46,057 bases of DNA from JBEBXQ01 sp040391535 (GTDB taxonomy: Bacteria > Bacteroidota > Bacteroidia > Cytophagales > Spirosomataceae): the NCBI GenBank assembly GCA_040391535.1, contig JBEBXQ010000022.1, positions 1 to 46,057 on the forward strand, written 5' to 3'. The translations under genes and the position numbers were made by a program. Position 1 is the stretch's first letter, and each line of letters starts with the position of its first letter. Of this stretch, positions 27,177 through 36,300 are shown in pieces. The notes beneath the pieces are model-generated. The model ran no database searches and had not been told where the DNA came from. It saw nothing but the letters and a program-made list of their open reading frames with translations.

Positions 27177-27968
27177 ATGAGATTACAGGATAAAGTAGTG
27201 ATTATTACGGGAAGCTGCACCGGGATCGGAAAAGCTATTGCCCGGAAATGCGTTCAGGAAGGTGCTAAAGTAGTCATTCACGGACTGGATGATACGCCGG
27301 GCCGGGAGCTCGTACAGGAATTAGGAACTCAGCATGCCGTGCTGATGATTGAGGATATCACCCTGGAAGGTGCTGCACAAAGGCTGGTCGATCTTGCGGT
27401 TGCAGCATTTGGCAGACTGGATGCAGTGGTAAATAATGCAGCCATGATTACAGCTTCCAACATTCAAACTACTACACTTGATTTTTTCAGGAAAGTGATT
27501 GAAACCAATTCGCTGGCGCCTTTTTCATTAATTAAAGCTGCTTTACCTCATCTTACCCAAACCAGAGGCAGTGTGCTGAACATTGGTTCAGTCAATGCCT
27601 GGTGCGGTGAACCCGACCTGCTGGCATACAGCGTTTCAAAAGGTGCCCTGCAAACCCTTACCCGCAACCTGGGCGACACGCTGAACCGTGAAAACGGGGT
27701 CAGGGTTAATCAGGTCAATCCCGGATGGGTGCTGACGGAAAAAGAGTCCCAACTGAAAAGAGAGCTGGGGTTTGGTGACGACTGGGATGCCAAATTACCG
27801 GATGTATACGCCCCTGCCGGCAGGATCCTCCGACCGGAAGAAATTGCGGCAGCGGCTGTTTACTGGATATCTCCGGAAAGTTATCCTATCAGCGGACAAG
27901 TGGTGGAACTGGAACAATACCCGGTGATCGGCCGGAATCCGCCTAAAGATTTAAGTGTATTTCAATAA
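27177..27968 (+). CDS. Short-chain dehydrogenase/reductase (SDR)
   Basis: A 263-residue classical SDR: cofactor motif TGSCTGIG (11-18), NNAA at 86-89, catalytic Ser138 (NIGSVNAW), Tyr151 and Lys155 in YSVSK. The usual PG segment (VNPGWVLTE) and C-terminal SGQVVELEQYP are present, so the enzyme looks complete. Third gene of the catabolic unit, 7 bases after the MDR gene and 15 bases before the isomerase-like gene. It probably oxidises or reduces a hydroxyl/keto group of the same sugar acid or polyol handled by its neighbours; the substrate is unknown. Confidence 0.93.
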   Translation: MRLQDKVVIITGSCTGIGKAIARKCVQEGAKVVIHGLDDTPGRELVQELGTQHAVLMIEDITLEGAAQRLVDLAVAAFGRLDAVVNNAAMITASNIQTTTLDFFRKVIETNSLAPFSLIKAALPHLTQTRGSVLNIGSVNAWCGEPDLLAYSVSKGALQTLTRNLGDTLNRENGVRVNQVNPGWVLTEKESQLKRELGFGDDWDAKLPDVYAPAGRILRPEEIAAAAVYWISPESYPISGQVVELEQYPVIGRNPPKDLSVFQ

Positions 27969-27983
27969 AACTCTTTTAGTATT

Positions 27984-28874
27984 ATGCCTCAATTAGCTGC
28001 CTTTCCCAAGGCGTTTATGCATGCGCTCTGTAAAGACGGAACCATGCGTATTGCAGAATGGATTGAACTGGCTGCAAAGCTGGATATAAATGGAATGGAA
28101 TGGTATGCCGGGTTTCTGGAAATGGCCGACGAACGCAACTGGGCCGGATTCAGACAACAGGTGGAAAGCCACGGCATGGTGATTCCGATGATGTGCTGCT
28201 CACCTGATTTCACCCACCCCGACAAAGGATTCCGGGAAAACGAAATCGCCAAACAAAAACGATGGATTGATATGACCCATGTATTAGGTGGGACTTATTG
28301 CCGGGTATTGTCGGGACAACGACGCCCTGAATTATCCATTGATGAAGGCATTGATCTTGCTGCCGAATCCATTGAAGCGTGTATTCCTTATGCTGTGGAA
28401 AAAGGTATTACACTGATCATAGAAAACCATTACAAAGATGACTTCTGGGAATATCCTGAATTCGCCCAGAAAATGGATATTTTCAAAAAACTGGTTGATA
28501 AAATCCATCATCCTAATTTCGGGGTAAATTATGACCCCAGCAACACCTTTCTGGCCGGTGAAGATCCTTTGGAATTACTTTACAAAGTTTCTGATCGTGT
28601 GGTAACCATGCACGCCAGCGACCGTTTTCTGCTGGAGGGTACTATTGAAGATCTGCAGCGGGAAGAATCCGGCGCGCTAGGATATGCCAAACGTCTGAGT
28701 CATGGTGAAATCGGCAAAGGACTGAATGATTATGATGCCATATTTACTGAGCTGAAAAGAGTAGGCTTTGACGGCTGGATCAGTATTGAAGACGGCGTAA
28801 ACGGCATGGAGGAACTGGATAGGAGTGTGCAATTTCTCAAAAGAAAAATAAAGGAATACTGGCCGGAAAGCTGA
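27984..28874 (+). CDS. Xylose-isomerase-like TIM-barrel sugar isomerase/epimerase
   Basis: A 296-residue AP_endonuc_2/xylose-isomerase-like barrel. Likely divalent-metal ligands fall at the ends of the strands: E147 (LIIENHY), D184 (VNYDPSN), H210 (VTMHASD) and E269 (ISIEDG), the usual E-D-H-E set. The family covers ketose epimerases, hydroxypyruvate and inosose isomerases/dehydratases and some sugar-acid decarboxylases, so only a class can be given. Last gene of the four-gene unit; together the set implies oxidation, isomerisation and decarboxylation of a sugar acid or branched sugar. No signal peptide: cytoplasmic. Confidence 0.88.
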   Translation: MPQLAAFPKAFMHALCKDGTMRIAEWIELAAKLDINGMEWYAGFLEMADERNWAGFRQQVESHGMVIPMMCCSPDFTHPDKGFRENEIAKQKRWIDMTHVLGGTYCRVLSGQRRPELSIDEGIDLAAESIEACIPYAVEKGITLIIENHYKDDFWEYPEFAQKMDIFKKLVDKIHHPNFGVNYDPSNTFLAGEDPLELLYKVSDRVVTMHASDRFLLEGTIEDLQREESGALGYAKRLSHGEIGKGLNDYDAIFTELKRVGFDGWISIEDGVNGMEELDRSVQFLKRKIKEYWPES

Positions 28875-28875
28875 T

Positions 28876-28913
28876 AAAAAAATCCGGGAAGCTAAAAATC
28901 TGCTTCCCGGATT
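28876..28913. terminator. Strong bidirectional terminator between catabolic operon and choice-of-anchor gene
   Basis: A perfect 12-bp stem (AATCCGGGAAGC / GCTTCCCGGATT, 28881-28913) has a 9-nt loop. On the minus strand it is followed by a T-run (A tract 28876-28882), so it best terminates the minus-strand gene; it lies at the + operon stop too. A second small hairpin (CAGACCGC-ccg-GCGGTCTG) follows at 28922-28940. Confidence 0.75.
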
Positions 28914-28962
28914 ACACTACTCAGACCGCCCGGCGGTCTGTTATGTAACATTTAATAGTGTA

Positions 28963-30642
28963 CTAATTTTTAATAAAAACCCTACCCGATCCTACATTGC
29001 CATTTTCAAATTTTACCCGTACAATGTACAACCCCATTTTCAACCGGCTCACATCTATCGTATTATTATCGGTTACGGCCTGCATAATCTGTAACCCGGA
29101 CTGATTCAGGATTTCTACTGACTTCACTCTGGCAAAGTCAGCACCTTCAATAAAAAGCTTCTCAGCTGCCGGATTGGGATAAAGCATCGTGTGAACGCTG
29201 GTGTCTGAACCTGTCTCCACACTGACCATCCGGCTGTACTCGTAACTACCGTCCATATCTACCATTTTTAAACGGTAATATAATAAGGAACCTGCAGGAG
29301 AAAGCAAATCATCGGAGAATGAATAGAACACCGGTTTTACAGAAGCCCCCTGTGCGGATACCTTTCCTACACGGTTCCATTGTTTCCCATCCCTGCTTCT
29401 CTCTATTTCAAAATAGCTGCTGTTCGTTTCGTCGGTAGTTTGCCAGGAAAGCAGCACTCGATTATTTTCCTTTGAAGCACTAAAATCAAACAGCGTTACC
29501 GGCATAGGATCCTCATCATCTTCCGGAAAGCTTATCAGCCCTCTGAAAGGGAAATTATGAAGCTCGCCGGTTGACTGATAAAATGAATTTACCACCACCT
29601 GGCCCTGAATATTATTGGCACCTGTCTTTCTCAGATTAGCATAAGGCGCAAAAATGCTTCCTTCTACCGTATTTCCCTCACTAATGTTCAGATTAACAAC
29701 TGACGGAAAATGCCATAATACATACGGAAGTATAGCAGCATTAAACCCATTCATGTTAAAGACTTTAAAATTAAAGTCGGCACCGGTTGATACGTTGATA
29801 ATCAGAGGCCTTTCTGCGGTTGGCGTAAATGAAATTTTCAATTCCCCGAGATTTGATAAAAAAGATGCGTCTGTATTCCAGATATAAGGATCTCCCCATA
29901 CATCACTGATATTGTCAATCAGGCGCAGGTTTCCCTGATTATTCCCATCGGAATATACCGTTCCCTGCAAATTTTTAAGATCCCCTGACACCTTTTTAAG
30001 ATCTTCAAAGACCTGATCAAAATGAATAATGGAGTTGGGAAGGAAACCAACAGGATTATTGGCCACATCAAAATCAAACCTGTTACCTGACAATTCAATT
30101 GCAGCGTCATACTGATCGTACGAATCAGTAGCTTTGGTAATACGCATCGGAGAACTGGCCCCGTTCCTGTCTGTCTCATGGACGCGGGATTCATCAGCGC
30201 CCGCTCCTGCATATAGCTGGCCGATCTTCACATAGCCTTTCTGATTACCGATCACTGCGATCCTGCCTTTAAAATAATTCACGCCACCATTCACAAGTAA
30301 TGCCAGTGGAATATTCTGACTCCCCGGAACCTTATAACTCCCTGAATATACAGCATAACCTGCGCTCTTATTATTTTCTGGATCGCCGATATTCAGATTA
30401 CCGCCAATGGCTGCAGGTCCCTCACTTTCATTGGAAAGCAAAGTGGCATCGGCCTTCGTGAAAATAATAAATTCTGCTGTTTCAGCTAAAGGGTTTACCT
30501 TATCCTGTGCACGTACAGACGAACCCGCCATGAAAAAAGCCTGTACCATTAACAGTAAACAAAGGACATTGATCCGAAGGTTGGATTTCTCTTTTTTCAG
30601 AACATTCAGAGGCGAATAATATATGTTTTTAAAAATGATCAT
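28963..30642 (-). CDS. Choice-of-anchor A family surface protein with T9SS sorting domain
   Basis: A 559-residue secreted protein from the ATG at 30642; further upstream codons have no support and would cross the promoter. The signal peptide ends SSVRA/Q near 46. Residues about 50-375 fit the choice-of-anchor A adhesin-like domain (AAIGGNLNIGDPENNKSAGYAVYSG opening segment, key GGNLNIG), a beta-rich region. A fibronectin-like beta domain follows (about 390-475, VLLSWQTTDETNSSYFEIER with key W and ER). From 488 a type IX secretion C-terminal domain starts with YPNPAAEKLFIEG and ends GRVFIKN. T9SS cargo is cleaved and attached to the surface or released. Probably an adhesin or extracellular matrix component; no catalytic motif was seen. 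Confidence 0.88.
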   Translation of the reverse strand: MIIFKNIYYSPLNVLKKEKSNLRINVLCLLLMVQAFFMAGSSVRAQDKVNPLAETAEFIIFTKADATLLSNESEGPAAIGGNLNIGDPENNKSAGYAVYSGSYKVPGSQNIPLALLVNGGVNYFKGRIAVIGNQKGYVKIGQLYAGAGADESRVHETDRNGASSPMRITKATDSYDQYDAAIELSGNRFDFDVANNPVGFLPNSIIHFDQVFEDLKKVSGDLKNLQGTVYSDGNNQGNLRLIDNISDVWGDPYIWNTDASFLSNLGELKISFTPTAERPLIINVSTGADFNFKVFNMNGFNAAILPYVLWHFPSVVNLNISEGNTVEGSIFAPYANLRKTGANNIQGQVVVNSFYQSTGELHNFPFRGLISFPEDDEDPMPVTLFDFSASKENNRVLLSWQTTDETNSSYFEIERSRDGKQWNRVGKVSAQGASVKPVFYSFSDDLLSPAGSLLYYRLKMVDMDGSYEYSRMVSVETGSDTSVHTMLYPNPAAEKLFIEGADFARVKSVEILNQSGLQIMQAVTDNNTIDVSRLKMGLYIVRVKFENGNVGSGRVFIKN

Positions 30643-30662
30643 TAGGATTGAAGAGGTTTTCA

Positions 30663-30682
30663 AAATTGTAATATTACAATTT
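30663..30682. repeat. Perfect 20-bp palindrome in the leader of the choice-of-anchor gene
   Basis: AAATTGTAAT followed by ATTACAATTT is perfectly symmetrical. It lies between the predicted transcription start (near 30702) and the start codon at 30642. A second palindrome, AATTGCAATT, lies at 30688-30697. The position suits an operator for a dimeric repressor; a chance AT-rich symmetry is possible. Confidence 0.55.
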
Positions 30683-30707
30683 AAAATAATTGCAATTAAC
30701 TGATTTA

Positions 30708-30738
30708 CAAAAGTATAATCACAAAACAATTTGCACAA
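30708..30738 (-). promoter_or_regulatory. Bacteroidota-type promoter of the choice-of-anchor A gene
   Basis: Read on the minus strand: TTG (30738-30736), 20-base spacer, TACTTTTG (30715-30708), a full match to TTG-N17-23-TAnnTTTG. The leader would be about 60 bases. Confidence 0.65.
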
Positions 30739-31042
30739 TAGTACCCAGGCATCAATTTAAATCAGATTAAACCAATATAAAATTTAACTATTTCTCCCCT
30801 ACTTCACGTAAGTCCCTGATATGCCCGGCATTCCCTGTTTAAAGTATTTAAAACTCTGTTTTATACGCTAGAATATATTCTACGATACATATCTATCATA
30901 TTTGCACCAACAACCTATAGCTACATACAAAATGCCCTCTGATTCAGCTAGTAGAAAGCCTCTTTAATGTACTTTTACTCACATGCAGAAAGTACCTGTC
31001 TGCCATATCATTCCCGAAAGCTTTTAAAATTCCTGAACCACA

Positions 31043-32578
31043 ATGAAAAGAAAGAATCAACACTTGCTTTCCCGCAGAGATGCTATCAGGTTGGGTGCCG
31101 GCACAAGCCTTAGCCTGTCTTTGGGTCCTAACGCCTTTGCAGGTAGTCAATCAGGCAAAAGCAACCGGATCATTGAAGAAAATAAAAAAGAAGGGACAAC
31201 AGCCTGGCAGCTAACCAGGGTAAGGCCGGATAAAAGTCAGCACAGAACAACCCTGATTGAAGGCTATTGCTCAAGGCAAAGTGTATCAGGTGGTGAAAAG
31301 CTGGATATTTTCGTCTCAGTGGATCCTGTCAGAAAATACATCCTGGATATCTACCGTACCGGTTACTACGGTGGTACCGGTGCCCGCCTTATGAAATCCA
31401 TCGGTCCGCTTGAAGGAAAAATACAGGCAACACCTGCTCCGGAAGAGATGAATATTCATGAGTGTGAATGGGAAGTTTCAACCAGTGTCACCATACCCGC
31501 TGACTGGCTGAGCGGGGTCTATATCGGGAAATTAAAAACAATCCCCACCACACCCGGTGAACCCTACTGGGAAAGCTATATCATTTTTATTGTCAGAGAT
31601 GAGCGCCCGGCGGATCTGTTATTTCAGTGTTCTGACAATACCTGGCAGGCTTATAACCGCTGGCCAAGTAACTATTCAATTTATACACACCCCAAAGGGG
31701 TTCAGGGCCCCTGGGCAAAGGTGAGTTTTGATCGTCCCTACGGGCGCCAGTCGCAATACATGGACATTGTCAATGATCCGCTTTCCTTTGGTTCCGGAGA
31801 GTTTATTTCATTTGAAATGCCGTTTTCCTATTTTCTGGAACAGCATGGGTATGATGTATCCTATTGCTCCAATGCTGACATGGTAACACCTGACCGTGGG
31901 TTAAAGGCTAAGGCATTTCTGAGTGTGGGGCATGATGAATACTGGGATATACGCCAGTTCAGAAGTGTGGAAAAACTCAGGGAAAATGGTGTTAACCTGT
32001 TGTTTTTCTCCGGAAACTCGGTTTGCTGGGTGACACCGTTTACTACCAGTAAAAGTGGCAATCCTTTTGGAAGAATTTTCAGAGCCGGGCCATACGGCGA
32101 CCAGAATGACTATGCGGTCAACAGGGAAAAAGAACACGGGCCCTACCCTGAAAGAGGCCCTGACGAAGGTTTACTGATGGGGGTCCGTAATATTCAGCCC
32201 GTCAACGGAGGAGGCGACTGGATTATAGTGAAGCCGGAGCACTGGATTTTCAAAGGTACGAATGTTAAAAAAGGCGATTATATACCCGGACTGATTGGAT
32301 GGGAGTTTCATGGGAATGCAGCGGATATTCCCGGAATGGAAGTGGTAGCCGAAGCAACTGCATGGCAGGGAGGAGACAATCCATCCAAATGGCAGGCAGT
32401 TGTATATCCCGGTCCCAAAAACAATTTTGTATTCAACGCGTCGACAATCTTCTGGGCCCAGGGCCTGAGTCACCCTCCGGGGCATACGTTACCATGGTCG
32501 CATTATAACCGTCCTCACGGACCCGATCCGCGGGTACAGAAGATTACGCATAATCTGTTGCAGAAAGCGATCAGCTGA
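31043..32578 (+). CDS. N,N-dimethylformamidase large-subunit-like hydrolase, Tat-exported
   Basis: A 511-residue precursor with a twin-arginine signal (SRRDAIRLG at 10-18, small hydrophobic region to about 33). Residues about 60-185 form a beta-sandwich (IEGYCSRQSV, VSVDP, IYRTGYYGG), and 190-480 the catalytic domain of the N,N-dimethylformamidase beta-subunit family: NTWQAYNRW at 199-207 with Tyr204, and SVGHDEYW at 294-301 with H297 and E299. In the characterised enzyme iron is held by Tyr residues and a Glu, with a His-X-Glu pair in this segment. Amide hydrolysis is therefore possible but the substrate is unknown. No separate small subunit is encoded next to it. It stands alone, with a terminator at 32620-32655. 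Confidence 0.83.
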   Translation: MKRKNQHLLSRRDAIRLGAGTSLSLSLGPNAFAGSQSGKSNRIIEENKKEGTTAWQLTRVRPDKSQHRTTLIEGYCSRQSVSGGEKLDIFVSVDPVRKYILDIYRTGYYGGTGARLMKSIGPLEGKIQATPAPEEMNIHECEWEVSTSVTIPADWLSGVYIGKLKTIPTTPGEPYWESYIIFIVRDERPADLLFQCSDNTWQAYNRWPSNYSIYTHPKGVQGPWAKVSFDRPYGRQSQYMDIVNDPLSFGSGEFISFEMPFSYFLEQHGYDVSYCSNADMVTPDRGLKAKAFLSVGHDEYWDIRQFRSVEKLRENGVNLLFFSGNSVCWVTPFTTSKSGNPFGRIFRAGPYGDQNDYAVNREKEHGPYPERGPDEGLLMGVRNIQPVNGGGDWIIVKPEHWIFKGTNVKKGDYIPGLIGWEFHGNAADIPGMEVVAEATAWQGGDNPSKWQAVVYPGPKNNFVFNASTIFWAQGLSHPPGHTLPWSHYNRPHGPDPRVQKITHNLLQKAIS

Positions 32579-32619
32579 AATAAAGCAGAACTTCATTCAA
32601 AAAGCTGTTCAGCATTTCA

Positions 32620-32655
32620 TGAAGGTAAATCCGGTTTTATCTGGTTTTACCTTCA
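32620..32655 (+). terminator. Terminator after the DMFase-like gene
   Basis: TGAAGGTAAA pairs with TTTACCTTCA shape-wise (stem of 10 bp, one mismatch, then CCGG/CTGG, loop TTTTAT) and is followed by CTTTAATCT. It is 41 bases past the stop codon. Confidence 0.65.
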
Positions 32656-32956
32656 CTTTAATCTGTTACACTTCCGGTTACTCCCGGCTTCAGCTATATT
32701 TTAAGCTGAAATATCATTATGCTCCGATTCCCTTATTTTTCACAAAACCCACCCTGGCGAAAAACATATTAAATAACTGAAAAACAGAATATTATAAACC
32801 ATCATATTCACATCTTCACAATCATTTTCTTATTATAATCAAAAAAAAACGCTGCAAATAGTTGTTTAATAATTATTTAAAATTTTATTTTGCCTATCAA
32901 ACTTATAGACTATATATAATTATCAGTTTCTGATATAAAGCCTTTAAATAAAAAGC

Positions 32957-33001
32957 CGCTTTGTCATGAATACCGATCTGGAACATCGGATTGACAAAGC
33001 G
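32957..33001. repeat. Nested hairpin (10-bp outer stem, 5-bp inner stem)
   Basis: CGCTTTGTCA (32957-32966) pairs with TGACAAAGCG (32992-33001); inside, CCGAT (32973-32977) pairs with ATCGG (32985-32989). On the minus strand a short T-run follows, but no minus-strand gene ends here. It lies in the predicted leader of the downstream operon. Confidence 0.5.
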
Positions 33002-33329
33002 ACAATGATTTAACCGTTCAAAATTAAACCGTTCAAATTTATGTATTTATTTACAATTACCCCATTCTCAGGTATCCCGAATACCGAAATTCAACGAAAA
33101 ATATCTCTGTTGAACACCACTTCCGTTCTCCCTGCAATAACATCTGCTACACCTGAATGCTGCTGTTGTACTTCACGAATGTAAGCCTGATGCCGACACA
33201 TTACTGATTTACAGTAACCGTTTGCCTCTTACGCTACCGGCACGTTTTCTGATGCGGCCGGAAAACCCCATTACTCATTGCTAACGGCCTCCCGGTCGTA
33301 CTGATTTATTGATTCAAAATCTCAGAAAC

Positions 33330-36300
33330 ATGCTTATTTCTAAAAAAATGCATTTCAGATACCTGACAGCGGTATGCATATCCGGTAAGGCTTTATTGGC
33401 GTGGATATTTATTACTTTGTCAGGAATCATCCCTGTCTCTGTTTATGCTCAACAACTACAAGTAGTTAGCGGAAAAGTTACCGACCAGAAAGGGGAAGAG
33501 ATCCCTGGCGTAAATATCCTTGTCAAAGGCCTTCAGAAAGGAACCAGTACAGATCTGAAAGGTGATTTTTCGATCGAACTGCCCTCCACTCATGAAACCC
33601 TGCTTTTCAGCTTTATCGGATATAAAACGGAAGAAGTAAGAGTGGGGAATCAAACCGAACTCGCTGTATCCCTGACTCCTGACTCCAAACAATTAAATGA
33701 GATTGTTATTGTAGGTTACGGGCAGCAGGAACGTAAAAACCTGATCGGGTCGGTCTCTAAAGTAAACCCATCAGAGACCAAGAATATTCCGGTGGGTGGT
33801 TTTGATGCTCAACTCGCAGGTAAAGTAGCCGGTGTACAGGTGACTTCCAACACGGGAGTTCCTGGAGAAGCTGTTAATATCCGTCTGCGCGGAGCCACCT
33901 CCATTAACGCCAGCAACAACCCCCTTTACGTGCTGGATGGTGTATTTATTAACAGTGAAAGCCCGCAAACCATCAATACAGGAGGAAAAGCTACTTCACC
34001 TATCGCTGACATCAATCCGTCTGACATCGAAAGCATTGAAGTACTGAAAGATGCGGAAGCCACGGCTTTGTATGGTTCCAGAGGTGCTAACGGGGTTATT
34101 ATTATTACGACCAAAAGAGGAAAATATAATCAGAAATCCAAAATCAATTTCAGCGCTTCTACAGGATGGGCCAAAGCGGCAAAATTATGGGAACTGACAA
34201 CCGGACCTGAACATGCTACGCTGGTGAACGAGCTATGGGCCAATCAGGGAAAACCTTTTGAAACCCGACCGTTCCGGCCTGTATCGGAAGGTGGACGAGG
34301 CCTTCCGGAAGAACAGCAGACTTATGACCGGTTAAATCAGATTTTTAAGACAGCCCGCCTTTCGAGTTATGATCTGTCTATAGCCGGAGGAACGCAATCT
34401 ACCCGTTATTACATCGGAACCGGGTATAATTCACAGGAATCCATCCTTCAGCCTATCACCTTTGACCGGTTTAGTTTCAAGCTGAACCTGGATCAGAAAA
34501 TAAATGAAAAAATTCAGATCGGGGTCGGAAATACACTGGGAAGAACCAAACGTAACCAGGCACGTGCCGGTGACGGACCTGCCGGGGGACTTTTACAGGC
34601 CGCTTTACACACACCTACTTACCTTTCCCCTTATAATGCAGCCAGTGAACTGGTTGGCCGCGCAGGGTTTGATAATGTCGAACTAATGCTGAAGCATTAT
34701 GATGTCAATTCTACAAGCCTTCGGTATATCGGGAACGCTTATCTCGAAGCGGAACTTTTGCCTGAGCTCAAATTCCGGTCTACCATCGGAGTCGATTACA
34801 ACAATTACAATGAATCTGAATACTGGAATACTTACCTGATAGCCGGAAGCCCGGCGGGTGCTGCCACCTCGGCCATCGGTCAATACACCATCTGGATCAA
34901 CGAACAGACGCTTTCTTACCGGAAAACATTCGGGAATAAACACACTGCCGGGCTACTGGTAGGCAATACGTTACAAAGTGAAACCTCCGGCCTGACCTCC
35001 GCTTCCGGGACCGGCTTTGCCAATAATTCATTTAAGCAGATTTCGTCCGCGGCGGTTACTTCTGCATCCCAGAGCTGGGGTAAGAATTCCCTAGCCTCCT
35101 TTTTCGCCAGAGCTGATTATAATTTTGGCGGAAAATACCTCATCGACTTCAGTCTGCGGGCTGACGGATCCTCAAAATTCGGTTCAGAAAATCAGTGGGG
35201 CTATTTCCCTTCGGCAGGTGTTGCATGGCGCATTAAAGAAGAGTCCTTTCTTCAGGATAACCAACACATCAGCGACCTGAAGCTCAGGGCAAGCTACGGA
35301 ATTACAGGAAACCAGAATGGCATCGGGGATTTTGCAGCCCGTGGTCTGTGGTCAGGAGGCTCTCCTTATGGCGGAAATGCAGGAACCGCCCCTCAGCAGC
35401 TGGCCAACCCCAGTCTGAAATGGGAGAAGACATCTCAGTTTAACATTGGTCTGGATGCTGGATTTCTCGACGGAAAACTGTCTGTTGAATTAAATGCTTA
35501 CCGGAAATACACAACAGACGGACTTCTGATGGTTACCCTGCCCGGCACTACAGGATTTCAGAATTACTGGAACAATGCCGCCGAAATCAGCAACAAAGGC
35601 TTTGAGGTAGCTATCCATTCCTATACTATCAGTAAAAATGATTTCAGCTGGACTACGGATTTCAATATTTCGAGAAACATAAATAAAATTGAAAAACTCG
35701 AAACAGCGCTTCAGTACGGAAGCCGCAACCTCATTCTGCAACAGGAAGGACATCCGCTTTATTCTTTCTGGGTCTATAAGCAACTCTACGTAGATCCTCA
35801 AACAGGGGATGCTGTTTATGACGATGTAAACGGTGATGGTGTGATTACAACAGAAGACCGGCAGATTGACGGAAGTATCTGGCCGAAATTCTTCGGAGGG
35901 CTTACCAATAATCTCAAATACAAAAACTTTGATCTTGGCCTGTTCTTTGCCTTTTCGTATGGCAATAAAGTCTATAACCACAATAAGTTTTTCGGTGAAG
36001 GCGGAGGTGCACGGGATGAAGCACGGATCATTTTCAAAAGCAATCTGGAACGCTGGCAAAAACCGGGTGATCAAACCTCACTGGGTAAACCCGACGGTGT
36101 CAATGTAAACAATTACCGCGACGGAGGCAGCCGGTGGCTGGAAGACGGATCTTTCCTGCGCCTGCGGTCCCTGCATCTTGGTTACACGCTTCCGGCCTCT
36201 TCTATCGGAAAACTGGGAATAGGTGCTGTACGGGTATATGCTCAGGGCACCAATCTTTGGACCCTCACCCGCTATACCGGTCTTGACCCTGAATCCAGTG

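Larger units (their letters stand above)
30643..31042. promoter_or_regulatory. Divergent promoter region between choice-of-anchor A and DMFase-like genes
   Basis: A 400-base AT-rich region. It carries a good minus-strand promoter and two palindromes (both listed). On the plus strand only CATATTTG at 30897-30904 resembles a -7 element, without a TTG upstream, so the promoter of the dimethylformamidase-like gene is not established. Confidence 0.5.
32579..33329 (+). promoter_or_regulatory. Long leader region upstream of the SusCD-SoxCD-like operon
   Basis: A 751-base non-coding region. After a terminator (32620-32655) comes a candidate promoter: TTG at 32862-32864 and, 21 bases on, TATTTTG at 32886-32892 (one base short of TAnnTTTG). 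The resulting leader of about 430 bases contains a nested hairpin (32957-33001), a tandem 15-bp near-repeat (AAACCGTTCAAATTT type, 33011-33040) and a small stem TTACTG/CAGTAA at 33201-33217. No coding sequence was recognised. Confidence 0.45.

Noticed and set aside
33011..33040. CRISPR-like repeat
   Set aside because: Only two imperfect 15-bp copies in direct contact, with no spacers and no cas genes.
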